A stretch of 42,143 bases of DNA from a virus. Positions 25,751 to 32,018 of this stretch are shown piece after piece; position 1 is the first letter of the stretch, and every line of letters starts with the position of its first letter. A model generated the notes under the pieces. That model was not told the origin of the DNA. It searched no databases and saw nothing but the letters and a program-made list of their open reading frames with translations. A program made the position numbers and the translations under genes. The stretch covers positions 1-42,143 of IMG/VR virus record IMGVR_UViG_3300048589_000350; one strand, given 5' to 3'.

Positions 25751-26502
25751 GCCTAACCCGACAGCAGTACATCGACACCGTTGCCCCGCTTGCCGTAGCC
25801 GCCCGAAGCGAATACCCCGAGCTGTTCCCGTCGCTTGCCATTGCACAGGCGATATTGGAATCCGGCAACGGTCGAAGCGAACTGGCTCGCACCTACAACA
25901 ACCATTTCGGCATCAAGGCAGGCATCGGATGGACGGGCAAGGTCGTATCGCTCAAGACCAAAGAGGTGTATGACGGCAACGATGTTATCATCACAGACGG
26001 CTTCCGTGTGTACGATTCCGTGGTGGACTCCTTCCGTGACCGCAACGCATTTCTCAAGGCCAACCCACGCTATCGCAGGCACGGCGTGTTCAGCGCTCCC
26101 ACGCCCGATCTGCAAGCCCGAGCCCTCAAGCTCGCAGGCTACGCAACCGACCCAGAGTATGCTGACAAGCTGGTCTCCATCATCAGGCGTAACGGATTGG
26201 AGCGGTATGACCGACTGCCTGACACGGCAACGAGCGGGTACGTGGAGGTCGAAGGCACGCCAAACCCCGTGACGACGGCATCGGTGACACCTACGGACAA
26301 GCCATACGTGTACTATCCACACGTAGTAAGGCCACAAGGCGAGCCGATAAAGAGGGGTATAGATTATAGGACTGTGCCTATCGACGCTCCATCTTTGGGC
26401 AACCGTCCGCCCGTCACGCCTCCACCTATCCCCATCCCCACACCGCCACCACGCAGACGCTCGTGGATCGACAGACTTATCCACTGGCTAACAACCCGAT
26501 GA
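25747..26502 (+). CDS. Endolysin, glucosaminidase family
   Basis: This 251-residue enzyme should cut the glycan chains of peptidoglycan at the end of infection. Residues 1-160 form a glucosaminidase (FlgJ/LytG-like) domain with the catalytic glutamate at E38 in AQAILESGNG, then NNHFGIKAG and VYDSVVDSFRDRNAFL. Residues 165-230 are a Pro/Thr-rich linker. The last 15 residues (RRRSWIDRLIHWLTTR) are a basic amphipathic helix that could target or disrupt membranes, as in endolysins active against Gram-negative outer membranes. No signal peptide, so a holin is needed. Confidence 0.9.
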   Translation: MSLTRQQYIDTVAPLAVAARSEYPELFPSLAIAQAILESGNGRSELARTYNNHFGIKAGIGWTGKVVSLKTKEVYDGNDVIITDGFRVYDSVVDSFRDRNAFLKANPRYRRHGVFSAPTPDLQARALKLAGYATDPEYADKLVSIIRRNGLERYDRLPDTATSGYVEVEGTPNPVTTASVTPTDKPYVYYPHVVRPQGEPIKRGIDYRTVPIDAPSLGNRPPVTPPPIPIPTPPPRRRSWIDRLIHWLTTR

Positions 26503-26503
26503 G

Positions 26504-26866
26504 ATGCCGAACATCAACGCCGTCGACGAAAGCGAGCTCGACATGACGAATCAGGATCGCAACAGGCTCGATTCGCTCGAGAAGAAGGTGGACGACCACA
26601 TAAGGGACAACCGTGGCTTCATGGAGTCCCTGAATGAGAAGTTCGACCGTTGGGACGATCTGTACTACGCCTTTACGGGTAACAAGCTCGACAACAAGGC
26701 GGGGATGATTAACCGCATCAACACCATCGAAACGAAACTACTTGACCTTGAGGGGCGCATCCTCAAGCTCGAATCGGCACATACCAAGATCATCACATAC
26801 GCCATAGGCACATCGTTTGCCGTGTCCGTAGCGTGGAAGTTCATAGGCCCACAACTGGGGCTGTAA
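26504..26866 (+). CDS. XhlA-like lysis-associated membrane protein (putative holin)
   Basis: 120 residues with a long coiled coil (NRLDSLEKKVDDHIRDNRGF and MINRINTIETKLLDLEGRIL) followed by one C-terminal transmembrane helix (IITYAIGTSFAVSVAWKFIG). This is the layout of haemolysin XhlA proteins, which sit at the membrane and work with holins. It starts one base after the endolysin stop; an internal ATG at 26543 is also possible. Together with the 34-residue protein it probably completes the lysis cassette. Confidence 0.65.
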   Translation: MPNINAVDESELDMTNQDRNRLDSLEKKVDDHIRDNRGFMESLNEKFDRWDDLYYAFTGNKLDNKAGMINRINTIETKLLDLEGRILKLESAHTKIITYAIGTSFAVSVAWKFIGPQLGL

Positions 26867-26871
26867 GATAC

Positions 26872-26956
26872 CCGGGAAAATCCCGGCCAGTCCGACGGTT
26901 ACGGGATGAGCGTCGGCATTCGTGGAAGCCCCTGCGGGAAACCGTAGGGGTTTTTT
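26872..26956 (+). terminator. Triple-hairpin transcription terminator of the late operon
   Basis: Three hairpins lie in a row after the last late gene. Stem 1: CCGGGA (26872-26877) with TCCCGG (26881-26886). Stem 2: CCGACG (26892-26897) with CGTCGG (26911-26916). Stem 3: CCCCTGCGG (26929-26937), GAAA loop, CCGTAGGGG (26942-26950), then six T (26951-26956). The third is a clear intrinsic terminator; the first two may protect the 3' end of the transcript. Confidence 0.9.
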
Positions 26957-27263
26957 ATTGGCACGGCAGACCGTAGCGCAGGACACCCAGTCCACGCTAA
27001 TTCCTCCTAACCCCCCAAGCGTCAGCCTGCGCCTCCAAGACCATCAGGACGTAAAAGACTCCCTCATTGTCGAGCAGGAAAAAAAGCCTATCTTTGGTCA
27101 TGGCTCAACCCCCGAAAACGACCCACTTCCGACCATACGGAAACCATTTTGGGCAAATAGTGGGAAAGCCATTTTTTGATATAGCCGTAAATTCCTACGC
27201 TCCAACGTGTTGCAAAAGCAGTACATAAAAGTTCGTATTCTATTTGCAACCTATCAAACGGCT

Positions 27264-27281
27264 CGTATTGGCCGTATTGGC
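27264..27281 (+). repeat. Tandem 9-bp repeat CGTATTGGC
   Basis: CGTATTGGC occurs at 27264-27272 and again at 27273-27281 with no spacer. It lies within the probable attachment region and may bind integrase or the excisionase. Confidence 0.6.
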
Positions 27282-27313
27282 CGAAAAGGATACGCAAGAT
27301 AGGCATGATTTTG

Positions 27314-27340
27314 TGGGAAAATGGGAAAATGTTGGGAAAG
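27314..27340 (+). repeat. Cluster of TGGGAAAA/G repeats, candidate integrase arm sites
   Basis: Three copies of TGGGAAAA or TGGGAAAG at 27314, 27322 and 27333, with a fourth at 27161. The octamer spacing of the first two is exactly 8 bases. They lie 16-42 bases from the integrase stop codon. Confidence 0.5.
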
Positions 27341-27355
27341 CTCCCATGTGGATTT

Positions 27356-28417
27356 TCATAGCGTGCGAAACCTCTCCCTGAAGCTGTCGGGCTTGCGCCT
27401 GACGATCCAGTCTGCGTAGTTAGCCTCGAGCATCGTCACGCTATGGTGACCCGTGTACTGGATGATCTCGTAGAGCTCAAAGCCTGACATGATGAGGTTG
27501 ATCGCATAGGTGTGGCGCAGGCTGTGCAGTGATATGCCCGCCCCCGCCTTGCCCAGAGCGTCACCCACGGCCTTCTTGAAGCGCTTGCGAACGATCTCAT
27601 AGGACAAAGTGGGAAAAAGCTGCCCTGATGCGTCCGTGTCCATCCTGCGCTCCAGAACGGCCACCAAAGGCGAGGGAATCGGCACGGAGCGGTTCTTGCC
27701 CGACTTGGGCCGAAAGTCCCTGTCCCCGACCGTTATCCATCCGCCCTTCATGTCCACCCACGAGCGGCGCATCGCCACGCCTTCGGCAGCCCTCATGCCG
27801 GTCAGGTACAATGTGCGTATGAAGTCGGCCATGTCGGGATCGGTTGCCGAGCACAGCGCTTCCACCTGCTCGCTGGTCAGGTGTTGTGACACCCTGCGTG
27901 CCCGCTTGCGGCTGGCCACGCCCCTGCGTACGGCCTCCGAGAGCTCCTCGCCTACGTGCCCCGCCCTCGCCGCCCATGCGAGCAGCCTGCGTACCGATGT
28001 CGCACGGTTCGACTGGTGCGTCGGGCTCACGCCTCCCATGCCCACGGCCTTGTTCCACATCTCGGGCGTGACAAGGTGCAGCGGCGTGCGCTCGAACTTG
28101 CCGAGCCTTGCCGTCACCGCTACCTGAGAGCGGTAGTTGGCGAGGTTGCGTTCGGGGCTTCCGTTCTCGTTAAGGTGAGTCAGCCACGCCTCCAGGGCTT
28201 CGGTCACCGTTGCCACGTGCTCGCCGCCTCCCTCGCCTGCCCACGGGTCCCAACCCTCCACGGCTGCCCTGCGCTGGAAGGCCGCAACCTCCCGCTTGAC
28301 CTCCCTTTCCGACACGTAGTCGGCAGGGTACGTGCGCACGATCTCCTTGCGCCCACGGCTACGGAAGCGTACGTGCCACTTGCTGCCCACCTTGCGGTAT
28401 GTGACGGAGAGGGTCAT
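27356..28417 (-). CDS. int: Tyrosine recombinase integrase
   Basis: This 353-residue protein inserts the phage into the host chromosome and, with a helper, excises it. Catalytic residues are all visible when numbered from the ATG at 28417: R209 in LTGMRAAEG, a lysine in DFRPKSGKNR (238 or 241), H298 and R301 in HSLRHT, a histidine in TGHH (324/325), and the nucleophile Y334 in LEANYAD. N-terminal residues 1-75 are an arm-binding-type domain (VTYRKVGSKWHVRFRSRG), and about 75-165 a SAM-like core-binding domain. The start at 28417 overlaps the stop of the lipoprotein gene (ATGA); an in-frame ATG at 28447 is less likely. Confidence 0.95.
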   Translation of the reverse strand: MTLSVTYRKVGSKWHVRFRSRGRKEIVRTYPADYVSEREVKREVAAFQRRAAVEGWDPWAGEGGGEHVATVTEALEAWLTHLNENGSPERNLANYRSQVAVTARLGKFERTPLHLVTPEMWNKAVGMGGVSPTHQSNRATSVRRLLAWAARAGHVGEELSEAVRRGVASRKRARRVSQHLTSEQVEALCSATDPDMADFIRTLYLTGMRAAEGVAMRRSWVDMKGGWITVGDRDFRPKSGKNRSVPIPSPLVAVLERRMDTDASGQLFPTLSYEIVRKRFKKAVGDALGKAGAGISLHSLRHTYAINLIMSGFELYEIIQYTGHHSVTMLEANYADWIVRRKPDSFRERFRTL

Positions 28418-28923
28418 TGCGAAAGCCTCTGTGCAAGCGACTCCCAATAGGCGGGCATGTGTCGGTAGTGGCTCCTATTTGGACGCAAGCTCTGCCACTG
28501 CACGCCGCTTGCCATTTCCATGTTCAACGTGTAAATGACACTTGTGGAATCTGTGCCAACATCTCGAACAAGGAAACTGTGCCTTATACGATAGTTGCCA
28601 GTGAGGGCAATTATAAGGATGCTACCACCTGAGTTCCATCCCGTGGAGATGAGGCCACTCTGTCGGTCTGATGTTTCCACGGTACCGCCGCTCTCGAAGA
28701 TGCCCGAAAGGATAGCGTCGTACACGGCATCCTTGCCATAAGAGAAGCTGTGTGTACGTAGCTCATCGGCTGACGGAGGTGGGGGGCGCTCCGCCGCTTC
28801 ACGGTCGATCTGTGCTTGGTTGTTGGTCGTGTAGCATCCGGTGACGGAAATTGACACCAACGAGATTGCGAGCATCGCAAGTGCTTGCAAACATGAAAAG
28901 CGTTTAATATGTTGACGGGTCAT
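28414..28923 (-). CDS. Lipoprotein in the lysogeny operon (candidate superinfection-exclusion or conversion factor)
   Basis: The protein of 169 residues begins at the ATG at 28923 (an ATG at 28995 would add 24 residues overlapping the repressor gene). It has a signal peptide: a basic start (TRQHIKRF), a hydrophobic stretch (LQALAMLAISLVSIS) and a lipobox VTGC, so it should be lipid-anchored outside the inner membrane. Mature residues 30 onward include FSYGKDAVYDAILSGIFESG and SDRQSGLIST, like small bacterial lipoproteins of unknown function. It lies between repressor and integrase in one leftward operon, so it should be made in the lysogen. Phage lipoproteins in this spot, such as Ltp of TP-J34, block entry of related phages. 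The role here is inferred. Confidence 0.7.
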   Translation of the reverse strand: MTRQHIKRFSCLQALAMLAISLVSISVTGCYTTNNQAQIDREAAERPPPPSADELRTHSFSYGKDAVYDAILSGIFESGGTVETSDRQSGLISTGWNSGGSILIIALTGNYRIRHSFLVRDVGTDSTSVIYTLNMEMASGVQWQSLRPNRSHYRHMPAYWESLAQRLSQ

Positions 28924-28960
28924 AATTACTATACTAAGACACTGCACATTAAAGGGGACG

Positions 28961-29398
28961 TTATGACGAACGATCACGGGAAAGTATCTCATCAATCTGT
29001 TTTAGAAGCTCTTGAGACTTGCTCACAATGCTTAAGCGGGTTTGTTCATCCAGTAGACCCTCCACACGTAGAGCGGTTGCATAACGTACGCTCTCTTCTA
29101 TCAGACTTAGTTTCTTCTCTATATCGTCAGAAGACGCAGCAGTTGTAACCACCGCCAACGCCGGTATCTCTGGAATTTCGGGTATAGATTGCCCCGCCGT
29201 CTTCTTGCCGCTTGCGAGCCAGTCAAGATCGACACCCCCAACGCTTGCAATTTTTTGCAGGGACTCCACATCTGGAGCGCTTTTGTCGTTCATCCACCTG
29301 CTTACCTGAGACTCATGCACGCCTACCCTTGCGGCAAAATCACGCTGGGATAGGCCTGAATGCTCAATAGTTTGCTTTATACGCAAGGAAATGGACAT
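28961..29398 (-). CDS. Prophage repressor (XRE/Cro-CI type)
   Basis: This 145-residue protein should hold the prophage silent. Residues 5-62 are an XRE helix-turn-helix domain (IKQTIEHSGLSQRDFAARVG, then VHESQVSRWMNDKSAPDVES), with LDWLASGKK at its end. The C-terminal part (about 90-145) is helical and coiled-coil-like (DDIEKKLSLIEESVRYATAL). There is no LexA/CI-type Ser-Lys peptidase domain, so induction by RecA-driven self-cleavage is unlikely; another trigger must relieve it. It is transcribed divergently from the early operon across 95 bases with ACTTGC repeats that could be its operators. Confidence 0.88.
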   Translation of the reverse strand: MSISLRIKQTIEHSGLSQRDFAARVGVHESQVSRWMNDKSAPDVESLQKIASVGGVDLDWLASGKKTAGQSIPEIPEIPALAVVTTAASSDDIEKKLSLIEESVRYATALRVEGLLDEQTRLSIVSKSQELLKQIDEILSRDRSS

Positions 29399-29410
29399 AA
29401 TTCAAAAAAA

Positions 29411-29457
29411 TTTGCATTAAAACTTGCAAGGACACCAAAAACTTGCTATACTTGCAA
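29411..29457 (+). promoter_or_regulatory. Early rightward promoter and probable repressor operators
   Basis: TTGCAA (29424-29429) and TATACT (29447-29452) are separated by an ideal 17 bases, pointing toward the first early gene. Read as a Bacteroidota-type promoter, TTG followed by TATACTTG also fits. The motif ACTTGCAA or ACTTGCTA occurs at 29422, 29441 and 29450, with TTTGCATT at 29411, overlapping both promoter elements. Repressor binding would block this promoter directly. Confidence 0.7.
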
Positions 29458-29493
29458 AAGACCACGTAAAACCGCAAAAAACGGCAACATCAC

Positions 29494-29709
29494 ATGATAA
29501 GAACAATAGACGGGAATTTCTACACCCTCAAAGAGGCCGCCGATAAGGCTGGCATGACCTATGAGGGTATCCGAAGTGCCATTAAGGCGAACCGACTTGC
29601 GGCGTTCGAGATTCGCGGCATAACTGCCATTCGTGAAGACCATCTGGAGGAATTTCTTTCCCCCGCTCCAAAGAACTTAGCAGCCACCGAGCATCAGGGG
29701 GTGCAATGA
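29494..29709 (+). CDS. Small HTH regulator / excisionase-like protein
   Basis: This 71-residue protein has a MerR/excisionase-type winged helix: FYTLKEAADKAGMTYEGIRS, then AIKANRLAAFEIRGITAIRE and HLEEFLS. It is the first gene transcribed from the early promoter, where Cro or Xis is usual. A role as Cro-like regulator or as recombination directionality factor for the tyrosine integrase is plausible. No Shine-Dalgarno. It overlaps the next gene by 4 bases. Confidence 0.65.
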   Translation: MIRTIDGNFYTLKEAADKAGMTYEGIRSAIKANRLAAFEIRGITAIREDHLEEFLSPAPKNLAATEHQGVQ

Positions 29710-30158
29710 GCGTAGAACTTTTACACATAGATTTCACCAACGCCGCCATTGGTGACTGCATCAAGAGCCTCGACGAGGCGGACGGCCTGACGGTCAAGAC
29801 TATGGCCGAATTTGCAGACCTGTCTCCGTCGATGATCTATCAGGTGATGACGGGGGAGAAGCGGATGGCCGCAGGCAACTTCGTCAAGCTCGCCCGCCGC
29901 CTTGCAGAGCTGGGCAACTTCCGCCTGATCGACTCCCTGCTGCTTCCTGCGGCCGTGAAGATGGCACCCACGGGCATGACCATGCCAGAAACGCCCGTCA
30001 ACGGCCGTCTCGACGACGAGGTGGTGGATATGGTCAAGGCTATGAGCAAGGCCGTCCACGCCTACGAGACGGGCTCCGCAAAGGCCTTCTTGGGTGTCCT
30101 CGAGGAGGTGCAAACGGTCATGACCCGCTTCGAGGCCGAGGGGAGGCTGCTCAAATGA
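29706..30158 (+). CDS. Phage regulatory protein with HTH domain (CII-like)
   Basis: This 150-residue protein has an N-terminal helix-turn-helix-like region at residues about 20-75 (LTVKTMAEFADLSPSMIYQV, then GEKRMAAGNFVKLARRLAEL) followed by a helical C-terminus (DDEVVDMVKAMSKAVHAYET). This shape is like phage regulatory proteins that control the lysis-lysogeny decision. Its place as second early gene supports a regulatory role. It overlaps the neighbours at both ends (ATGA). Confidence 0.6.
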   Translation: MSVELLHIDFTNAAIGDCIKSLDEADGLTVKTMAEFADLSPSMIYQVMTGEKRMAAGNFVKLARRLAELGNFRLIDSLLLPAAVKMAPTGMTMPETPVNGRLDDEVVDMVKAMSKAVHAYETGSAKAFLGVLEEVQTVMTRFEAEGRLLK

Positions 30159-30415
30159 CCATCCGCCTGCCCGAACACGATGAGCTTGCTCTCATGCCCT
30201 CCGACTACGTGGCGCATCTGTACGGACGCAACCCGAGGGCTGTCAGGGAATGGGTCTACGCCTACTCGCTCACACGCTTCAACGTGGACGGCAGCCGTGC
30301 CAAAGTCGGAGCCAAACGCTACTGGCTTTCCATGAGGGAGATCGTCGACAGAGTGCCCGTCGGCGTTCGGGAGCGCAAGGGCAAGGGCAGGCCGAAGCTG
30401 ATGATGAATGTATAA
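30155..30415 (+). CDS. Small DNA-binding protein (HTH)
   Basis: This 86-residue protein contains a short helix-turn-helix-like part (MPSDYVAHLYGRNPRAVREW) and a strongly basic C-terminus (RERKGKGRPKLMMN), which suggests DNA or RNA binding. It overlaps the preceding gene by 4 bases. Family not recognised; probably regulatory. Confidence 0.55.
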   Translation: MTIRLPEHDELALMPSDYVAHLYGRNPRAVREWVYAYSLTRFNVDGSRAKVGAKRYWLSMREIVDRVPVGVRERKGKGRPKLMMNV

Positions 30416-30445
30416 CACCAACCGACAACCAAACCAAACGCCAAA

Positions 30446-30664
30446 ATGATAACCTACTCACGAATCACCCAACTATCGCTGCCGGCCATAGCGATGATCG
30501 ACTCAAGGCAGCTCGAAGAGCACGCCGCAAACGCACGGCTCCACCACAGCGTCGCTTCGGCGATGGGAGCTGCTGACGAGGCTGACATTGCCACACGAAC
30601 AGAGGGGCGTATTTCCCTGGTTCTGTCCAAGCGTAATCGCCGCATCGAGCAGGAGGGTGCATAA
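30446..30664 (+). CDS. Small early protein of unknown function
   Basis: A 72-residue protein that begins right after one copy of the 11-base CCAAACGCCAA leader motif (30434-30444). It is mostly helical (SRQLEEHAANARLHHSVASA) with a basic C-terminus (SLVLSKRNRRIEQEGA). Its stop overlaps the next start (TAATG). No family recognised. Confidence 0.5.
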   Translation: MITYSRITQLSLPAIAMIDSRQLEEHAANARLHHSVASAMGAADEADIATRTEGRISLVLSKRNRRIEQEGA

Positions 30665-30804
30665 TGGACACCTTCACCTTCTGGTCTGTCATCGTGACGA
30701 TAGGCCTTGGACTGGGAGCCGTCATCGGCTACAACTTCGCCCTGAAGGACTTTGCCCGATGGATGGACGAATACGAGCAAAGCAAGCGGGAGGAAGAGTC
30801 ATGA
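30664..30804 (+). CDS. 46-residue membrane protein
   Basis: The ATG overlaps the previous stop (TAATG) and the TGA overlaps the next start (ATGA). The product has one transmembrane helix (FWSVIVTIGLGLGAVIGYN) followed by a charged tail (MDEYEQSKREEES). Small single-pass proteins in early operons can modify the host membrane or exclude other phages, but no specific role can be read from this one. Confidence 0.6.
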   Translation: MDTFTFWSVIVTIGLGLGAVIGYNFALKDFARWMDEYEQSKREEES

Positions 30805-30953
30805 GACGCAAGCGCTATGACTGGGCAAACCTCTCCGTGCAGCTCGACCCTCCCGATGGAGACGAAGAGCAAGACATCCTTGACGAGATCGATGACCATG
30901 ACCGCTACTGCGAGCAGCTTGAGAGCGAGTGGTACGGTACCGGCGAGGAATGA
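30801..30953 (+). CDS. 50-residue acidic early protein
   Basis: Starts at the ATG overlapping the previous TGA (ATGA), with GGAGGAAGAG upstream. The product begins with a basic patch (MRRKRYDWANLS) and is otherwise very acidic (GDEEQDILDEIDDHDRYCEQ). Acidic phage proteins sometimes mimic DNA, but there is no direct evidence of that. The reading frame extends upstream, but that part overlaps the membrane protein gene. Confidence 0.55.
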   Translation: MRRKRYDWANLSVQLDPPDGDEEQDILDEIDDHDRYCEQLESEWYGTGEE

Positions 30954-30966
30954 CCTAACAAAAAAC

Positions 30967-31002
30967 GCCCCGCCCGCCAAACGCCAATCTGTCAGGCGGG
31001 GC
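30967..31002 (-). terminator. GC-rich inverted repeat with one-sided T-run (leftward terminator or leader structure)
   Basis: GCCCCGCC (30967-30974) pairs perfectly with GGCGGGGC (30995-31002). On the minus strand it is followed by six T, so it should terminate leftward transcription. On the plus strand no T-run follows, and the loop holds an exact copy of CCAAACGCCAA (30977-30987), so it may instead be part of the nuclease gene's leader. Confidence 0.5.
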
Positions 31003-31031
31003 TCTAACCAACCGTGACGAAAGATACAAAA

Positions 31032-32018
31032 ATGAAAACACCTATCGAAATCAACATACTTGAACAAGGCGAGCTGATCGAACAGTTTGCCGACTTCTTC
31101 GACCCCGACGCGATACGCGTTCCGTCGTACAAGTTAAGGCGGTGGACGTGGGGGGAGAAACGCACCTACTTTGAGCTTACGCCCGACGGCGAGGTAAAGT
31201 TCTACCACGGCATCACATCCATCCTCAAGGCGCAGATGCCCACACCCTTTGCCCTCATCAAGTGGATTGCCGACAACGGCGTGGAGGGGGGCAGGGAGCT
31301 CCGTGACGAGGCAGCCGCCTACGGAACGGCCATGCACATCGTCTTCGCATCCTTCCTGACCGATGGCGTGTACGACTTTGATCGGGCTTGGGGAACCATC
31401 CCCAACTGGAAGGACGAGTGGAAGGCAAATCTTCAGTCTGACCTTCTTGCGTTTGCCGCCTTCTGCCAGGCTCACCAGGTTAAACCCCTGATGATCGAAG
31501 CCCTGCTCCGTAGCGAGCGTTACGGCTTCGCCTGCACCGTCGACCTTGTGTGCTCGATGAGGGTTGGAAGCGGAGCGAACGGAGCCATCCTCAAGAAGGA
31601 CGGCGAGGGAGAGCAGATCATCGCCGTCGTCGACTTCAAGTCGGGTAGGAAAGGTTTCTACGACAGCCACGCAGCCCAAGCCGTGGCGTGTCTGTACGCC
31701 TACAACGAGAACGGCGTTGGACCCTCTGCCACACGTGCCTTCAACTGGGCACCGAAAGATTGGGTAGGCTCAAGCCCCACATGGACGCTCAAGGAGCAGA
31801 CATCGTTCCCTCTGGCCAAAGTCGAGAACTGGCTCGAGAACCACAGCATCGACCACGACGGCAACTTTGCGCCCAAGCCCATAAGGCTGTACGAGGGCGT
31901 AGTAACGTCCGACATGGACATGAACGAGGCGTTCCGTGATGTTGACGTAGCCACCCTCATCCGCCGCAAGTACGGCCTGCCCGAAACGGCAGCGCTTGAG
32001 CTGATGGAGGTGTCGTAA
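31032..32018 (+). CDS. PD-(D/E)XK nuclease (RecB/Cas4-like)
   Basis: This 328-residue protein probably degrades or processes DNA ends in phage recombination. Motifs in order are AAYGTAMHIVFAS (H102), RYGFACTVDLV (D171), AVVDFKSG (D201 and K203, the D-x-K pair) and AQAVACLYAYN, the tyrosine/glutamine motif of RecB-type nucleases. The ATG at 31032 sits after an A-rich stretch; a GTG at 31014 would add six residues. The Gp3-like gene and SSB follow, so the block works in DNA replication or repair. Confidence 0.8.
   Translation: MKTPIEINILEQGELIEQFADFFDPDAIRVPSYKLRRWTWGEKRTYFELTPDGEVKFYHGITSILKAQMPTPFALIKWIADNGVEGGRELRDEAAAYGTAMHIVFASFLTDGVYDFDRAWGTIPNWKDEWKANLQSDLLAFAAFCQAHQVKPLMIEALLRSERYGFACTVDLVCSMRVGSGANGAILKKDGEGEQIIAVVDFKSGRKGFYDSHAAQAVACLYAYNENGVGPSATRAFNWAPKDWVGSSPTWTLKEQTSFPLAKVENWLENHSIDHDGNFAPKPIRLYEGVVTSDMDMNEAFRDVDVATLIRRKYGLPETAALELMEVS

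Larger units (their letters stand above)
26957..27355. other. Non-coding region, probable phage attachment (attP) region
   Basis: About 400 bases with no convincing gene lie between the late terminator and the 3' end of integrase, the usual place of attP. The region is AT-richer and full of short repeats: TGGGAAAA or TGGGAAAG at 27161-27168, 27314-27321, 27322-27329 and 27333-27340, and a tandem CGTATTGGC at 27264-27281. Such repeats are candidates for integrase arm sites and Xis sites. The crossover core itself cannot be picked without the bacterial attachment site. Confidence 0.55.

Noticed and set aside
26922-27179. 85-codon plus-strand frame downstream of the late genes
   Set aside because: It starts inside the stem of the late terminator and runs through the repeat-rich attachment region; the sequence has no coding character.
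28909-29148. 79-codon plus-strand frame opposite the repressor and lipoprotein genes
   Set aside because: Lies antisense to the repressor gene, whose HTH domain is clear, and has no leader or neighbour coupling.
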